Shown here: positions 46,925-58,111 of the stretch, one piece after another
Layout of the letters: the number at the start of each line of letters is the position of its first letter
Position numbering within the stretch: the first letter of the stretch is position 1
From: Moniliella sp. 'wahieum'
Lineage: Eukaryota; Basidiomycota; Moniliellomycetes; Moniliellales; Moniliellaceae
Assembly: GCA_003971905.1 (NCBI GenBank)
Contig: RSEE01000072.1
Span: 186,001 to 250,000, forward strand
DNA length: 64,000 nucleotides
Direction of reading: 5' to 3'
The notes under the pieces: model-generated
Told to the model about the DNA's origin: nothing
The model's database searches: none
What the model saw: the letters and a program-made list of their open reading frames with translations, nothing else
Program-made: the position numbers and the translations under genes

Positions 46925-49384
46925 GTATAAGCCCCCTCAGAGGTCTCGCACCATCGACCCCATCGCTCCCTCCAACAACAAAAAAGAATCGCTATGCCCC
47001 AACCGACCTCGCTCCTCGACTTCCTCACAATCAACTAGCTCAAGGACCTCGTCCGTCTCAACGGGGCGGTGAGCAATTCGCCGCCGAGAATGCCGAATCC
47101 AAGATTGCGTTTCACCAATGGCCTACCGATCGTCCGCTCGAGGCGCTGATCCTGTGGCTCCAGGCGGAGCCCCCCTCCGTTCCCCTTACAAGCGGCCCCG
47201 GTTCCTGCTGCCGCTCCCGGAGCAGCCATCCTCCTCGCAGCGATTACTTGCTTCGCTACAACCCCAAACCACTCCCACACCTGGAGAGGAACCCACGTAC
47301 GAATCAACGCGAGAGCGTTGTGGCGCGAAATATACATCGGAAGGGTGTCGGGGGGTATAGGTTCTCGCCTCACAGTTTTGCATATTAGTATACTTGGGGA
47401 CGTATAAGCTATCTATCGAGTATGACGGATCCCAATGCGGTTTTGAGCATATAACTGTGAGCGTCCAAGACAGGTGCCGGAGATTGGCTGGTACGTTGGC
47501 GCTGGCTACTACATGATTCTCGTCTCTACCACAGAACGGATACGTGTCTCGAAGAGCTCCCGGTTGAATCAATTCAATTTGGGCTCCAACCCTGCCCTCG
47601 ATTCCAATCTTTTCGCCAACCGTTCCCGAGTCAAGTGCTTCCATCCATCCCCTTTACGTAGTCCATCTTGATCGCATGCATTCATATGAGGAGCCGGCCA
47701 ATTCACACGCGCTTTTCGTGGCAATATTCCACAATCGATGGTCCAGCTGTGGGCACCCCATTACTTCGTGGTAGGAATGTGCATGTCGTTTCCATATCGA
47801 TCCTGGTGAAAGGCAAAAGGAACCGCAATGGGGGAGCAAGTTCAAGCGTACGATGCCGACTACCGTGTGAAGTGGCAGGGCCGTTTGACGGATGAGACCA
47901 ATCGGATCTGAATGAACATCATGCGTATACTCTTCCGACGTTTAACACTCTCTCGCATGGGCAAACCCCGGTCGCCAGATTCAAGAACGTGCACACTCAC
48001 ACCCATACCCACACACCTTGTTCCCAAAAATGAATACGACACGGCTTCATCCAAGGGTACGTGTCCTGTTGGCGTCTCGGAGTCGGCTGGAGACGCTGAA
48101 ATGCAGTGCGAAGAGCGCGATCGCAGCTCGTACTCGTATCAACGTATCAATAGGAAGGGTTATCGGCACGAAGTGCAGCCATCTCTTCATTTCTGGCTTC
48201 TCTGTACTGCAGTGCATAGCGTGCAGTGGGTCCGCCTACAACAGCTCTTTTTTCTTCTGTGCATGAGAACCAACGATTTGCACAGTGCGCACAGGTCTCG
48301 TTTGCATGAATGACCCGAGGTGTGTTACGCCGTTCCAACCGGCCTGCGAAAAGCCTGGGCTGTTTGGGGCTGTCGAGTGTGGATGCGGACAAGACGAGAA
48401 GGCGGTGGAGCCGAAAAGAGATCAGACTATGATTGACCATTTTCCAAATTAGCCTTTGCCGCCATCACACAACAACGCACGTTTTTGGCGCCACATGCAA
48501 AGACTCCATCAACTCGAGTGACGGCGGTATAACGCCTGTACGTGTCCTAATCCATAACAGGTACAACAGGTCCTCTTCCTCATCTTCCCGCTGCAGCCGC
48601 GCCGTATCCTTTCCTTTTGTGCCACTGACACCTTGGCAGCGTGGGAAGCGACTAGTTGAAGTCACACCAAAACACGCCGTGGCAATTAACACGGGGAACA
48701 GCAGAGGGTATTCCAAAGGAGAAGCCTCAGCTGCCGTGACGCTTTTCTCTGCCATGGCAAAAAAGTAAGATCCAACTGTGGTACGGTCAGCGTGTGGAAC
48801 AAGATCGATGCGACCTTGGAGGAGGCTGTGGCCCTCTGACCCGTGACCACAGCAGCTTTCTACTCAATCTGCTGTGCCCATCGTCGGAGCTCTGCTTTTC
48901 TGCTGTCATTTGGATTCCACTTGGCACAAAAAACAGAAAGCGATACGAAATTAGCTGGTTTTGCCACTAATGTGGCGAGAGCCATCATCTCGCCAAGCGA
49001 GATCACTCAACGTACTCGCGTCTTTTGATAGCCAACTCAAACTGTAGATTTGTTTGTCCGTGTTGTTTTTGCCACTGGCTTGTGACTGGTGGCAGTCGTT
49101 GGTGCCTACACTAACACACAGCAACCGTTTTTGCTGGTGCGGTTGCGTGTCTTTTGTTACACACCGACGATATATGAGTAGCTCACGGTCCTAGTTGTTA
49201 GGCAAACCGACTTATCTTTTCTTCGTCGCCTTCCTACTAGCCATTGCGCGTTACGCATAGGACCATCTGCACTACCAACGAATATGTCCTTGAGAATACA
49301 CTCCTGTCATGTTACATGCTACTCGTCTTGACCCCTCCAATTTGTATACAACGAGGAGGACCACCGGGCCTACGGCCGGCCAGC

Positions 49385-49690
49385 ATGGCGCTGCGTCGCA
49401 CCTTAGCCGCCGTCGCCACCGTAGCCACCGTTCACCGGTCCATCGTTCCACCCTGGAACCCTTCCATGCTGGAGAAACAAAATATCACCGGCGAGTTTAA
49501 TAATCAACTTTCAAGTGTGGTAACCGGCAGGCTGGCGTGTCCAATTGTTTCCCCAGCTCGGGAGGAAGGGGCGGCGGCAAAGCGCAGGATAACGAGGTTG
49601 CCGGAGAAACAGGATGGGTGCGGTACCAGATGCATGTACCAAGGCAGGAGGGTCCTGCGGGTGATTGCGGGAGGTGGGCAGGTGACCTGA
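49385..49690 (+). CDS. Possible small protein with a mitochondrial-presequence-like start
   Basis: 101 codons from ATG 49385: MALRRTLAAVATVATVHRS, an Arg/Ala/Thr-rich, acid-free N-terminus of the kind seen in mitochondrial targeting sequences, then IVPPWNPSMLEKQNITGEF. The rest is not recognised and a frame change or intron may alter it. Function unknown; may be chance. Confidence 0.25.
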   Translation: MALRRTLAAVATVATVHRSIVPPWNPSMLEKQNITGEFNNQLSSVVTGRLACPIVSPAREEGAAAKRRITRLPEKQDGCGTRCMYQGRRVLRVIAGGGQVT

Positions 49691-50939
49691 CATGGGAGGT
49701 GGCCTCAGGTGAGCAGGTGAGAGAGTAGCTAGCTACCTATGTCTGGTGTTTAGCGAGATGGGAATTTTGGGGGTGGCGAGCCGAGGGGGCTGCGCCGGAC
49801 CGGAGTTGTACGTACGCGCAGGGCGGGAGGGGTGTGCAGACGTGGCAAGCGCAGCGTCTGTCTGCCCTGCGTCTCAACGTACTGGTGCGCGTGATGCTGA
49901 GCTAAGCGCTGGGCGTTGACCAGTGGGGCGCACTGCTCATCGATGTTGCTACTGGGTCGACGCAGCGAGCACGCCGGAGCCACGGAGGCGCCAGGCTCGG
50001 AGCAGACGCCCGGTCGGGGATGAGTGAGAGGGTGCTCTGGCGCGGATGAACGTACTGAACGTACAACGCGGGGTAACGATTGCTGATTCAGCATTCAGCC
50101 AGTGCCAAGTCGAGCTTTCAGGCCGGCGAGATCCACATGCAAAGTTGCAATTGCAGTTGTAGCAGGGAGCAGTCAAGTGGGTGAGAAGGGGGCACGACGA
50201 GGCGCGAGGGCAGAAGGGGGCAGGAGAAAAGGGGGTGGGGGCGGCGGGCTGGCATGGGTTGTGCGCCCCCCGGCTCAGCTTGCCCATCTTGGCCTGGGGC
50301 TGACGAGACACGGGACGATGGCGCTGGCGTGGCTGCGTCGGCCTGGCGGGGCGACGCTAGTCCTCCTTCCTAGTCAGCCATGCCGCCTGGATGCTGGATG
50401 CTGGCAGCGCACCCAGAGGGAACCGCCACGAGCCGCGCCATGGGTGAGTGTCAGCGGTGTGCCAGTGCCTGTGCCTGCCGCATGCGGGGCCACCAAGCAC
50501 GCCTGCCGCTGCGGGCTCCCCTCGGGCGCAGGCTGAGCGCTGAGCCTCAGCGCCCCCGCACACGCCCTGCGCCGCCGCCGCCCGCCTGCCGCGCCCCAGC
50601 ACCCCAGCGCCTGCACGGGGCCAGTGCGCGCCTGCACCACCCCCAACCCTAGCGCCCCGTTGTGGCTCCCGCCGGTGATATGCGTCACACCGCCGCTCCA
50701 CACGGCGCACATGGCAGGAGCCCGCACCGCCCGCACTGGCCCTGGCCTGCACCCGCCCGCACCCGCCCGCACCACCAGCCCACACTCGCCGCCGCCCCCA
50801 GGCACCTCGCCCGCCTCGCCTGCCCGCCCGCCACCACCACATCTCCCTCGCTAGCCCTCCTCCCTCGCCCTCGCCCTCGCCCTCGCCGCCGCCCCGCCCC
50901 CGCTTCCCGCCATCCGGAGCGCGCGCCCCCGGCCCCACC
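49691..50939. other. Intergenic region upstream of CDC24
   Basis: About 1.25 kb, increasingly GC-rich toward the CDC24 start, with CGCCC-type repeats near 50750-50930. No supported gene. Confidence 0.4.
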
Positions 50940-53900
50940 ATGGCTGCTCCTTCTTGCCCCCGCAAGCAGTCGGTCACCAACACCGCCCTCGACACCTCCC
51001 CCACCGCCCGCCCTCAGCCCCTCCCCTCCTACCCCCCACCCACTTTGCCTCCTCCCAGCCCCAGCCCCAATGCCCCGCCCCCCACCCAGCCCGCCGCCCC
51101 AGGCGCAGCCGTCCTCGGCTTCCGCACCCACCCGCTCTCTCGGGCTCCGCCACGCTCTCCTCCAGCTCCTTAACCGGCTCCCTCTCCCTCTCCAGCACCA
51201 GCACCCTGGCCAGCACCCGCTCCCACTCGTCTCCGGCAGCCTCGTCCCGCCCCTGCCCCCCACCCCGATGCCCTCGCCGCCGGCCACCACCGATGCCGAC
51301 GGCGGCATTGGCTCCAGTCTCATCAAGGATGCGTCGGGCCGTCCGCAGGGCCCAAGCGCCCCGCCCAGCGCCGTCTCCCTCTACCAGGTCTGCCTCACCA
51401 CGCGCGACCGTCTGTGCGGCTCGATGGCTTTGGCCCTGCCTTTCTTGGCGGCGACGTGCAGTCCAGCGAGATGGACGGCGTCGAGAGCGGGGTGGGCAAC
51501 GTGCGCGATCCCGTGTCCCAACTCTGGGGCGTCTTTCGCCTCGCCATCCCGCTCTGTCATCTTCAACCACATCCCGCCCGCCAAACCGATCAACTCCACG
51601 ACCTCAGTCCCGAGCAGGGCGATCCGTGGCCAGGAGGATACGTGATGCCGCGTAACCACACAACAGGCTAAGCGCTATGCTGCCCAGTTTGTCATTGGCC
51701 TCCAGGCCCAGTTGGGACTGACGGGCGAAGACAACTTTAGTGTGTCCCAACTCTATGTGGATGACACGAATGGCTTTGTCAAGGTATTGCATGTGATCAG
51801 CAAGCGCTCGATATGATTGAGGCCCGCGGTGGCTTGCTCCCAGAGGACCAGAGTCAAAACCCTCAGGGCAGTGAAGCCAACAGGCTGCTGCCGCCGACGA
51901 CGAAGCAAAGAGTGGTGGTGACGAGCGCTGGCAGTGGTCAAGAACTGCTTACTTCGGAGCGCAATTTGCGTGACCTGGAAACGCTGCAGGCATTGCCAAA
52001 CTGTTGTACCAAAAGTCCTCCTCTCTGCCGACACACTCCATCATCTGTTTGGCAACTTGGATCGGGTGGTTGACTTTCAGCGCCGCTTCCTCTTCGTCTT
52101 GAGGGAGAATGCCGTCGGCCCCTCGACGCACAAACTTTTGGCCATGTCTTTACTTCCTTTCAGTCGGACCTGCAGGTGTATGGACTGTGTGTGCCAATTA
52201 TCAGCATGCACTGAAATTATGACCCAAGAAGCGCCTACGATTCGAGTACGTCTCTCTCTCTCTCTTTCGTCTTTTTTTCTTTCTCTCTCCCTCCCTTTCT
52301 TGCCTTTTTCCTTCCCCGTCGCTGACTTTGCGCCTGCTTCGTGCTACCCAGATGATGCGCAACTTGCCTGGAGCAGATGGCTGCTTCCTCGAGCCCGGAT
52401 ACGAGCTGCAGGCGTATCTGATCAAACCCGTCCAACGCATCTGCAAGTACCCCTTGATTCTCGAACAACTCATCAAGCGCTCGCCCCCCTACGCCTCCAA
52501 TTTGGAAGAGCTCAAAGAGGGCTTGGCAAGTATCAAGACGGTTACCGACCGGGTCAATGAAGCCCAGCGGGTGATGGAGAATGTGAATCGTCAAGGAACC
52601 TCGAAACCAGTGTGGAGGACTGGAAAGGGCACAATGTGCACACGTTTGGGGACTGTACTACCACGACAAAGTTTATGGTGTTCAAGGGGATTCGGAGCGC
52701 GAGTATCGAGTGTACGTGTTGAGAAGATCATCTCTGCTGCAAGGAAATTTCCCCCATGGCCGCATCGGAAAGAAGAACAGCAAAGCGTCCAAGCAAGCCT
52801 TGCACGCCAGTACCGGCAGTTCCCCCGGCGGAGCAAAGCACGGGGTGCGGCAGCAAGAAGATGACGTATCAGCTGAAGGCGGATCTTTATCAACAATGTC
52901 ATCTCGTGTGTTCCTATGAACGGCAAGTCGAACGCGTTGATGGGACTCGGCTCTGGAACTTGCAAGTGGTCTGGCGTTCAGACTCGGAGAAACGAATCGT
53001 TGTCCTCCAGTGCGGAGCGGCGGGAACAACTGCGATCATTGTGTGCGTTGATCAATCGCCTGATGGAGATGTTGTAGCAGCACGGCGACACCAGTTCCAG
53101 ATGGCACATGCTGCATGCGTCGGGCAATGCCGGCCCGCCTCGCTCCGCCACACCGGGCGGGAGCATGGGGCGACGCGGGGGCTGGCTTCCACTCCGACCC
53201 CGCTCTTCCCCAGCACGCCCGTGCGGAGCATGGCGGGTACTTCCCCCTGGTGCACTCCACCTCCCGTCCGGACGAGGGTAACGAAGAGGTACATGCCGAC
53301 GCTGTCGAGGGTCTGCGGCACGAAGCCGTCTCGTCGCCCAACTTCTTTTCCGCTCCACACCCTTGGGCATTACGGTCGCATGACGCCGACCGACGTGGTC
53401 CCGCTCAACTTGCCTCCGACAGCGACGCCACCGCTGCGACCGCACCGGCAACGGTCCAACACGGCCGACGATCCCACTGGCTTTGCGCACGCGCTCTCGA
53501 GCCGCGGGCACGCTACGATGCCTGCGCGTCCGGCGGCAGCCAGCGCCTCCTGTGCCCCCTGTTTCGGCTTCACCACGACCGTGGTCGCATGGCGACCGCG
53601 TACCCGCCCCTCGGACGACCCGGCCTCGTTACCTTTCCCTCCGACCTTGGCTGCTCGCGCTGGCATGGTCGCGCCCGCCTGCCCATTTCCCCGCCCCGCC
53701 GCCCGAGGAAGGCCACCTCCGCTCCCGCAGTACCTCCAACCCGCAATTTTCCACCTGCCTGGGTCTATGCAAGCGTCCTACACGCGTGGCTCGGGTCCGG
53801 CCGCCACCGGGAACGGTAGGCCCCCATGCCCCATGCCACCATGCCCAGGCCTATGCCCAGGCCCAGGCTCAGGCCCAGCCACATACCCATACCCGCGCCC

Positions 53901-54568
53901 CGAGCCAACCGCATGCGGCGGCGGTGCGGGCGGTGCACGGTTCGGCCGCCTCGGTGGGGGCGGCGGCGGCACAGCCATGAGCCGTACCACCACCGCGCCT
54001 CCTACGCCCACCTTGGCTGGGGACTATCGTCGCCGCCGTTGTTGGGTTCGGCGGCGCGTCCGCGCCCCGTCAGCGGCTCGACGTTTGACTCGATCCGATC
54101 CTCGGGCCAGTCGGAGGAGGCTCAGGCAATGAGCTTGTCGTCGTCGATGGTCGATTGGAGTACGCCAACGGGGTGGACGGATGCCCGTTCCCCCCGCCTG
54201 CCTCGGCGTCGTCTACATCTGCATCTGTATCTGCGTCTGCGTCTGCGTCCATGTCGGCGTCGGCGTCGGCCTCGGCGTTCGCCGCGGGAGGGGGGTAACG
54301 TGATTCGGGTCGTGCTGCGGTACGGGATGGAGGAGGATACGTTGGTGCAGGTCGTGTTGGCCTCGATTGGTTTGGGGATTTGTACGCCAAGGTGGTGGAT
54401 AAGGTACGGTTGTGTATTGTCCGACGGCGGTGCCTGAGAGCGGGTTGCGGCCAGTATGTGGATGAAGATGGCGATCTGGTCGCCATGAACAACGATGAAG
54501 ATGTCTCGCTCGCCTTTGATGCCGCCCGCGGGAACCAGAATCAATTGGAGATTGTCTGTGGCGCATAA
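50940..54568 (+). CDS. CDC24: Cdc24/Scd1 Rho guanine-nucleotide exchange factor
   Basis: Activates Cdc42 at polarity sites. Start ATG 50940 in strong Kozak context: MAAPSCPRKQSVTNTALDTS, then a Pro-rich tail. The Cdc24-type CH domain runs from about 51380 (SAVSLYQVCLTTRDRLC) to 51780 (FSVSQLYVDDTNGFVKV), with an intron probably just before 51662. DH domain: ALDMIEARGGLLPEDQ, LTSERNLRDLETLQAL, TLHHLFGNLDRVVDFQRRF, intron 52246-52351, then GYELQAYLIKPVQRICKYPL. PH domain from about 52640 (VEDWKGHNVHTFG) to FINNV and LQVVWRSDSEKR (about 52980). A long Pro/Ala-rich linker (53.1-54.28 kb) leads to the C-terminal PB1 domain (VIRVVLRYGMEEDTLVQVVL; KVRLC; YVDEDGDLVAMNNDEDVSL) that binds Bem1/Scd2. 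Stop 54566-54568. Repeated one-base frame changes, for example near 51809, lie inside domains. Confidence 0.9.
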
Positions 54569-54664
54569 ACGCATGGCGTGCCGGTTGCCGCTCCAGCACC
54601 AGTGCCGCTCGCCTTGCCTCGCCTTGCCTCGCCTCGCCTTCGTTCATCTCCTCGTCTTCCCACC

Positions 54665-54715
54665 ACCATTGCCATCGCCATCACCATCACCATCACCATC
54701 ACCATCACCATCGCC
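54665..54715. repeat. ATCACC hexamer microsatellite
   Basis: About eight imperfect units of atcacc/atcgcc, 100 bp downstream of the CDC24 stop. Confidence 0.8.
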
Positions 54716-55074
54716 TCCTCCTCTCCTCCCTCACCACATCTCGTCCACCTTGCCAGTTTGACCCTTGTCCGAGCACTTGACTGACCCGCCCAGCTGGGGG
54801 CTAATCGACCACCTCTCACCCTTGCCCCCCCCCCGCCTCCTCCCTCCGACGCCCTCGTCATCGCGCCCTTCTTGTCCACGCTCCAGCTTTTCTTTTTTAC
54901 TGTATTCCACCCCCCACCCCCCCCACCCTGCCTTGCTGCCTCCCCTTCGTTTCCTCCTTGACGTCCCTCGCATCTTGCGCCTCGCCCTTGCGTCTCTCGG
55001 TCCTTTTGTTCCTCGGTTCTTGGTTCCCGGCCCCCGTGGCACCAGGCACGTTCCCTCGGCTCCTGGGCCTGAGG

Positions 55075-55095
55075 CTTGAAGCTTGAAGCTTGAAG
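55075..55095. repeat. Tandem odd-palindromic heptamer CTTGAAG x3
   Basis: Three exact copies of CTT-G-AAG, giving AAGCTT at each junction. Confidence 0.93.
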
Positions 55096-55755
55096 CCTGA
55101 TTCTGCGCCCGGCATGCTCCCACGGACCCGCACCACACCCACCGCCACCGTTCCGTCGTACCCCGATCTGCCGAGCTGCCGATCTGCCGGACCCCCCCCA
55201 CTTTACTTTCCCCGTCCATGCGCCTTGACCCCAGATCGTCAGCCTGCCTCCTTCCCTCCTTCCTCCTTTCCTTTTCCTTTTTCTTTTCTTTTCATTTCCC
55301 TTCCTTCCTCCGTTTTGCCCAGCTCTCTCCCGCCCTCGCCCTCTCTCTCGCTACGCTCGCCTTACCTATTCTGCACGGTGGCGAATGACGCCCCCCCAAC
55401 CAACTATACAGCGGATGGGTCCCTCCCCCCCCCTCCCCCCCCCTCTCTCTCTCTGTCTTCTCTCTTTTGCTTTCCCCGGCTCTGTCCCCTCGCCCTCGCC
55501 TTTGCCCTGCCCTTGCCCTGCCCTTTCCTCTTTACTCTTTCCTCTTTCCTCTTTCCTCTTTCCTCTTTCCTCTTTACCCTTTACCCTTTACCCCCCTTGG
55601 CCCTGCCCCCCTGCGCCCCCGCCCGTTAGAGAGACGTGATGGGTCTGTTTGGTTTGGTGTGTGCACGAATGGATCGCTCCTCTCTCCTCTGCTCTCTTCG
55701 GCTTGGCTCCTCTCGTTCCTCGTGCAGGCAGAGCGAGACCCATGTGTAGCTGCTA

Positions 55756-55818
55756 GGTTACAGGTTACAGGTTACAGGTTACAGGTTACAGGTTACAGGT
55801 TACAGGTTACAGGTTACA
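55756..55818. repeat. Tandem heptamer GGTTACA x9
   Basis: Nine exact copies, followed by a truncated GTTACAG. The largest exact heptamer array in the window; the unit is not palindromic. Confidence 0.95.
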
Positions 55819-55850
55819 GTTACAGCGCCGTGCGCCGTGCAGTGGAGAAG

Positions 55851-55878
55851 CTTGAAGCTTAAAGCTTGAAGCTTGATG
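55851..55878. repeat. Odd-palindromic heptamer CTTGAAG, 4 units with variants
   Basis: CTTGAAG, CTTAAAG, CTTGAAG, CTTGATG head to tail. The first variant keeps the palindrome and changes only the centre base; the fourth changes an arm base. Confidence 0.9.
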
Positions 55879-56062
55879 CGTGGTGTGCTAGGGTGAGGCC
55901 TGAGGGGTTAGTACTTAGTGGGCTAGGCCAGGGTTCGTTGGCCCAGTGGCTCGGGGGCCGGTGGCTCTGCTCCGTGGTTGCGGCCGAGAGACTTGCCTAG
56001 CCCTGCTCTTTTTCTTTCTTGGCGCGGGGGTCGCACTGGGCCCCGTTGGTAGCTTTGCCCCC

Positions 56063-56083
56063 GTTGAACGTTGAACGTTGACC
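56063..56083. repeat. Tandem odd-palindromic heptamer GTTGAAC x2 plus variant
   Basis: GTTGAAC, GTTGAAC, GTTGACC; unit GTT-G-AAC. Confidence 0.9.
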
Positions 56084-56175
56084 ACGGATCGAAGCTCCGC
56101 GAGAGACTGCCAGGACCCACCGTCGCATGCATCTCTCCCTTGGGCCGGACCTAGTGACTACGGATGGAAAGTAGT

Positions 56176-56195
56176 AACTAGGAACTAGGAACTAC
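56176..56195. repeat. Tandem heptamer AACTAGG x2 with flanks
   Basis: Two exact copies followed by AACTAC and preceded by AGTA, forming the odd palindrome AGTAACT at the left edge. A partial AGTAACT repeat also occurs near 56256. Confidence 0.8.
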
Positions 56196-56330
56196 AAGCA
56201 CCTTGCGCTATACGGTACGCGTTAGTATCCAGTAGCGCGACCCGCAGACCGAGGCAGTAACTAGTAAAGTGCAGCTCCCTCTTCCACACGCGTTTTCGGA
56301 GGCTTTGGTCACGCGCACGCTGTACGCCTG

Positions 56331-56344
56331 CCTCAGGCCTCAGG
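56331..56344. repeat. Tandem odd-palindromic heptamer CCTCAGG x2
   Basis: Two exact copies of CCT-C-AGG. Confidence 0.92.
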
Positions 56345-56354
56345 GTACGGTGGG

Positions 56355-56368
56355 GTTGGGCGTTGGGC
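56355..56368. repeat. Tandem heptamer GTTGGGC x2
   Basis: Two exact copies, non-palindromic, only 10 bp after the CCTCAGG pair. Confidence 0.85.
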
Positions 56369-56402
56369 GTACCAAGCGTACGAACCAGGACGCGAGGTAG
56401 GG

Positions 56403-56423
56403 TGTACGGTGTACGGCGTACGG
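56403..56423. repeat. Tandem heptamer TGTACGG x2 plus variant
   Basis: TGTACGG, TGTACGG, CGTACGG head to tail. Confidence 0.88.
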
Positions 56424-56784
56424 GAGCCACAAAAACGACGATCGGAACGGAGCTTTCACTCGGGTGGTTCAGATCCACACTAACGGCGGCCGCTGGCTGT
56501 GCGGTGCGATTGTATGCTTCTCAGATCCAACCGAGTCGATGTGATGCGTGTGGCGAGGGATCGAGACGGCGCACGGGGGTTGTGCACCGAGCGAACACAG
56601 AGGCCGAGCACGCAGACACATCCAGTAGCCCACAGCCGTTCGAGCTCGGCGACTGGTACGAGCAGCAGGGGGGGGGGGCTCAAGTTTACTACAGGAATGG
56701 AAGGTAGATATGACTGGTGCACGTGCAATCGCCAGCGCAGTTTAGGTGCCACGCAGGCAATCACCTACATCACATCACATCGCA

Positions 56785-56798
56785 TGTCACATGTCACA
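56785..56798. repeat. Tandem odd-palindromic heptamer TGTCACA x2
   Basis: Two exact copies of TGT-C-ACA, preceded by a short CACAT repeat; same unit as at 34675. Confidence 0.9.
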
Positions 56799-58111
56799 GG
56801 CATCGCCTACGATGCGAGGGCGGGGGCAGTGTAGCCTGTCTTCCCCGCACTGTGGTGTATCAGTGGCACGACAGGGCAGGCGGCAGCGTTACGCGTCAGT
56901 ACCCTTTCTTCGTTTGACTGCCCGGCAGGACCCCGCCGTTTCGTTGAACGCCAATCGAACGCTTAGCGCTTAAGTTAAGCTTAACGTTAACGTTAAACGC
57001 TTAACGCGGCTGCTCCGAGCAGCTGCTGCAGCAGAGTGCGGGGTGCGGTTGGCATTCCTTTGTTTCCATTGGCAGTGGCCAAGCGATAATTTTGGCCATT
57101 TGCAAAATCATGACCAACCGTACCACAACAGTGGGGCTGTGTGGTTCTCGGCTGTGTACTGCCTGTGCGTGTGCCTGCTTGGACTTACCCGTGCCTGTCA
57201 GTGCCTGCCTCGGCCATCGCGGTTGTGGGGTTGTGTGGATGTGGGGGGATGCGAGGGACGGATGTGCATGAGGAGATGGGTTTTCATCGAGGAGATGTGC
57301 CATGGTGAGATCAGTATCGCAATCGCTGTCTGTGCTGTATGGCCTGCGTCTACAGATGGTGCTCTGGGTGTTGTCCGTTGGAGTCGCCGCCACTGTCCTT
57401 TGGCCGTCGGCAGGAGAGGCGGGGTGGCTGGGCGGAGATGGGGGGTTGGGGTAGTAGTAGTAGTAGTAGTAGTGGCAAAACGAAAACACAAACGTGGTGG
57501 GGGTGCATGTCAGCGCGTCCTCTGTTTTGCGGTCTGCCGCTGTTGTCGAGATTCTCACGGCCCAAGCCGTAGCTGGACAGAGGCAGCGCATCCGAACGTT
57601 CAATTGCAAGCGTTACGCGCGTATTGTGCATGCCGCACGGGGGCAGTGGCAGCGGGGAGGGAGCGCACCGAGGGCTGAGGCGAGGCGGACGAGGGGATGC
57701 AGGGGGGGGATGCGCGGCGCTGCTGTGGGCGGGTGTCTGAGCCATCAGGGTGTGGCCGGCATGGCGGGCAGCCGAGAGGGCGCACTGGCCTGCGTGGGAT
57801 GGATGGGATATGTGTTGTTGTGTGTGGGGCGTGCGCTTGCACTCGCTGCGTGTGCTCGCTGCGTGTGTGGGCTGGCATAATGGCATGTGCGCGGTGCAGG
57901 CAGGTGTGCGCGGCCTCTGCGGTGCTGGACGGCCGCCTGCGCGCTTGAAAAGCTTGATGCAGACAGGCGCACAAGCAGCAAGCAGCAAGCACAAGCAACA
58001 AGCAACAAGCCACACGCCCTGCACGTCGAGTTGCGTCTGCACTACCACCACACCGCCCGATATAGAGCGTGCGGGCCAAGAGACGCGCTGGGCTCGGCTG
58101 TGCTTAAGCAG

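Larger units (their letters stand above)
42795..49384. other. Gene-poor stretch, 6.6 kb
   Basis: Lower GC, with many short direct and palindromic repeats (heptamers at 43742 and 45022; 9-bp TGATGAACG words near 44710; a roughly 31/33-bp direct repeat at 46861). Scattered open frames of 60-150 codons were examined and none shows a known domain. A degenerate inserted element is possible at about 45-49 kb, but no family is recognised. Confidence 0.45.
54569..58111. other. Non-coding region, 3.5 kb, dense in short tandem repeats
   Basis: Includes an ATCACC microsatellite (about 54665-54715), a pyrimidine-rich segment with TTTCCTC repeats (55240-55600), at least eight different 7-bp tandem arrays between 55075 and 56798, and a TAG trinucleotide run (57451-57471). 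No recognisable gene. Confidence 0.55.

Noticed and set aside
46980-47110. A SAP-like helix (DFLTIN...LKDLVRLNGAVSN) hinting at an element-encoded protein
   Set aside because: Too short and degenerate, no flanking repeats or catalytic domain recognised; not enough to name any element family.
45500-49000. Several open frames of 60-120 codons on both strands
   Set aside because: No recognisable domain, no consistent codon bias, overlapping on opposite strands; treated as chance or as unrecognisable remnants.
51755-51775. YVDD, resembling a reverse-transcriptase active site
   Set aside because: It is part of LYVDDTNGFVKV in the Cdc24 CH domain, with no other polymerase motifs nearby.
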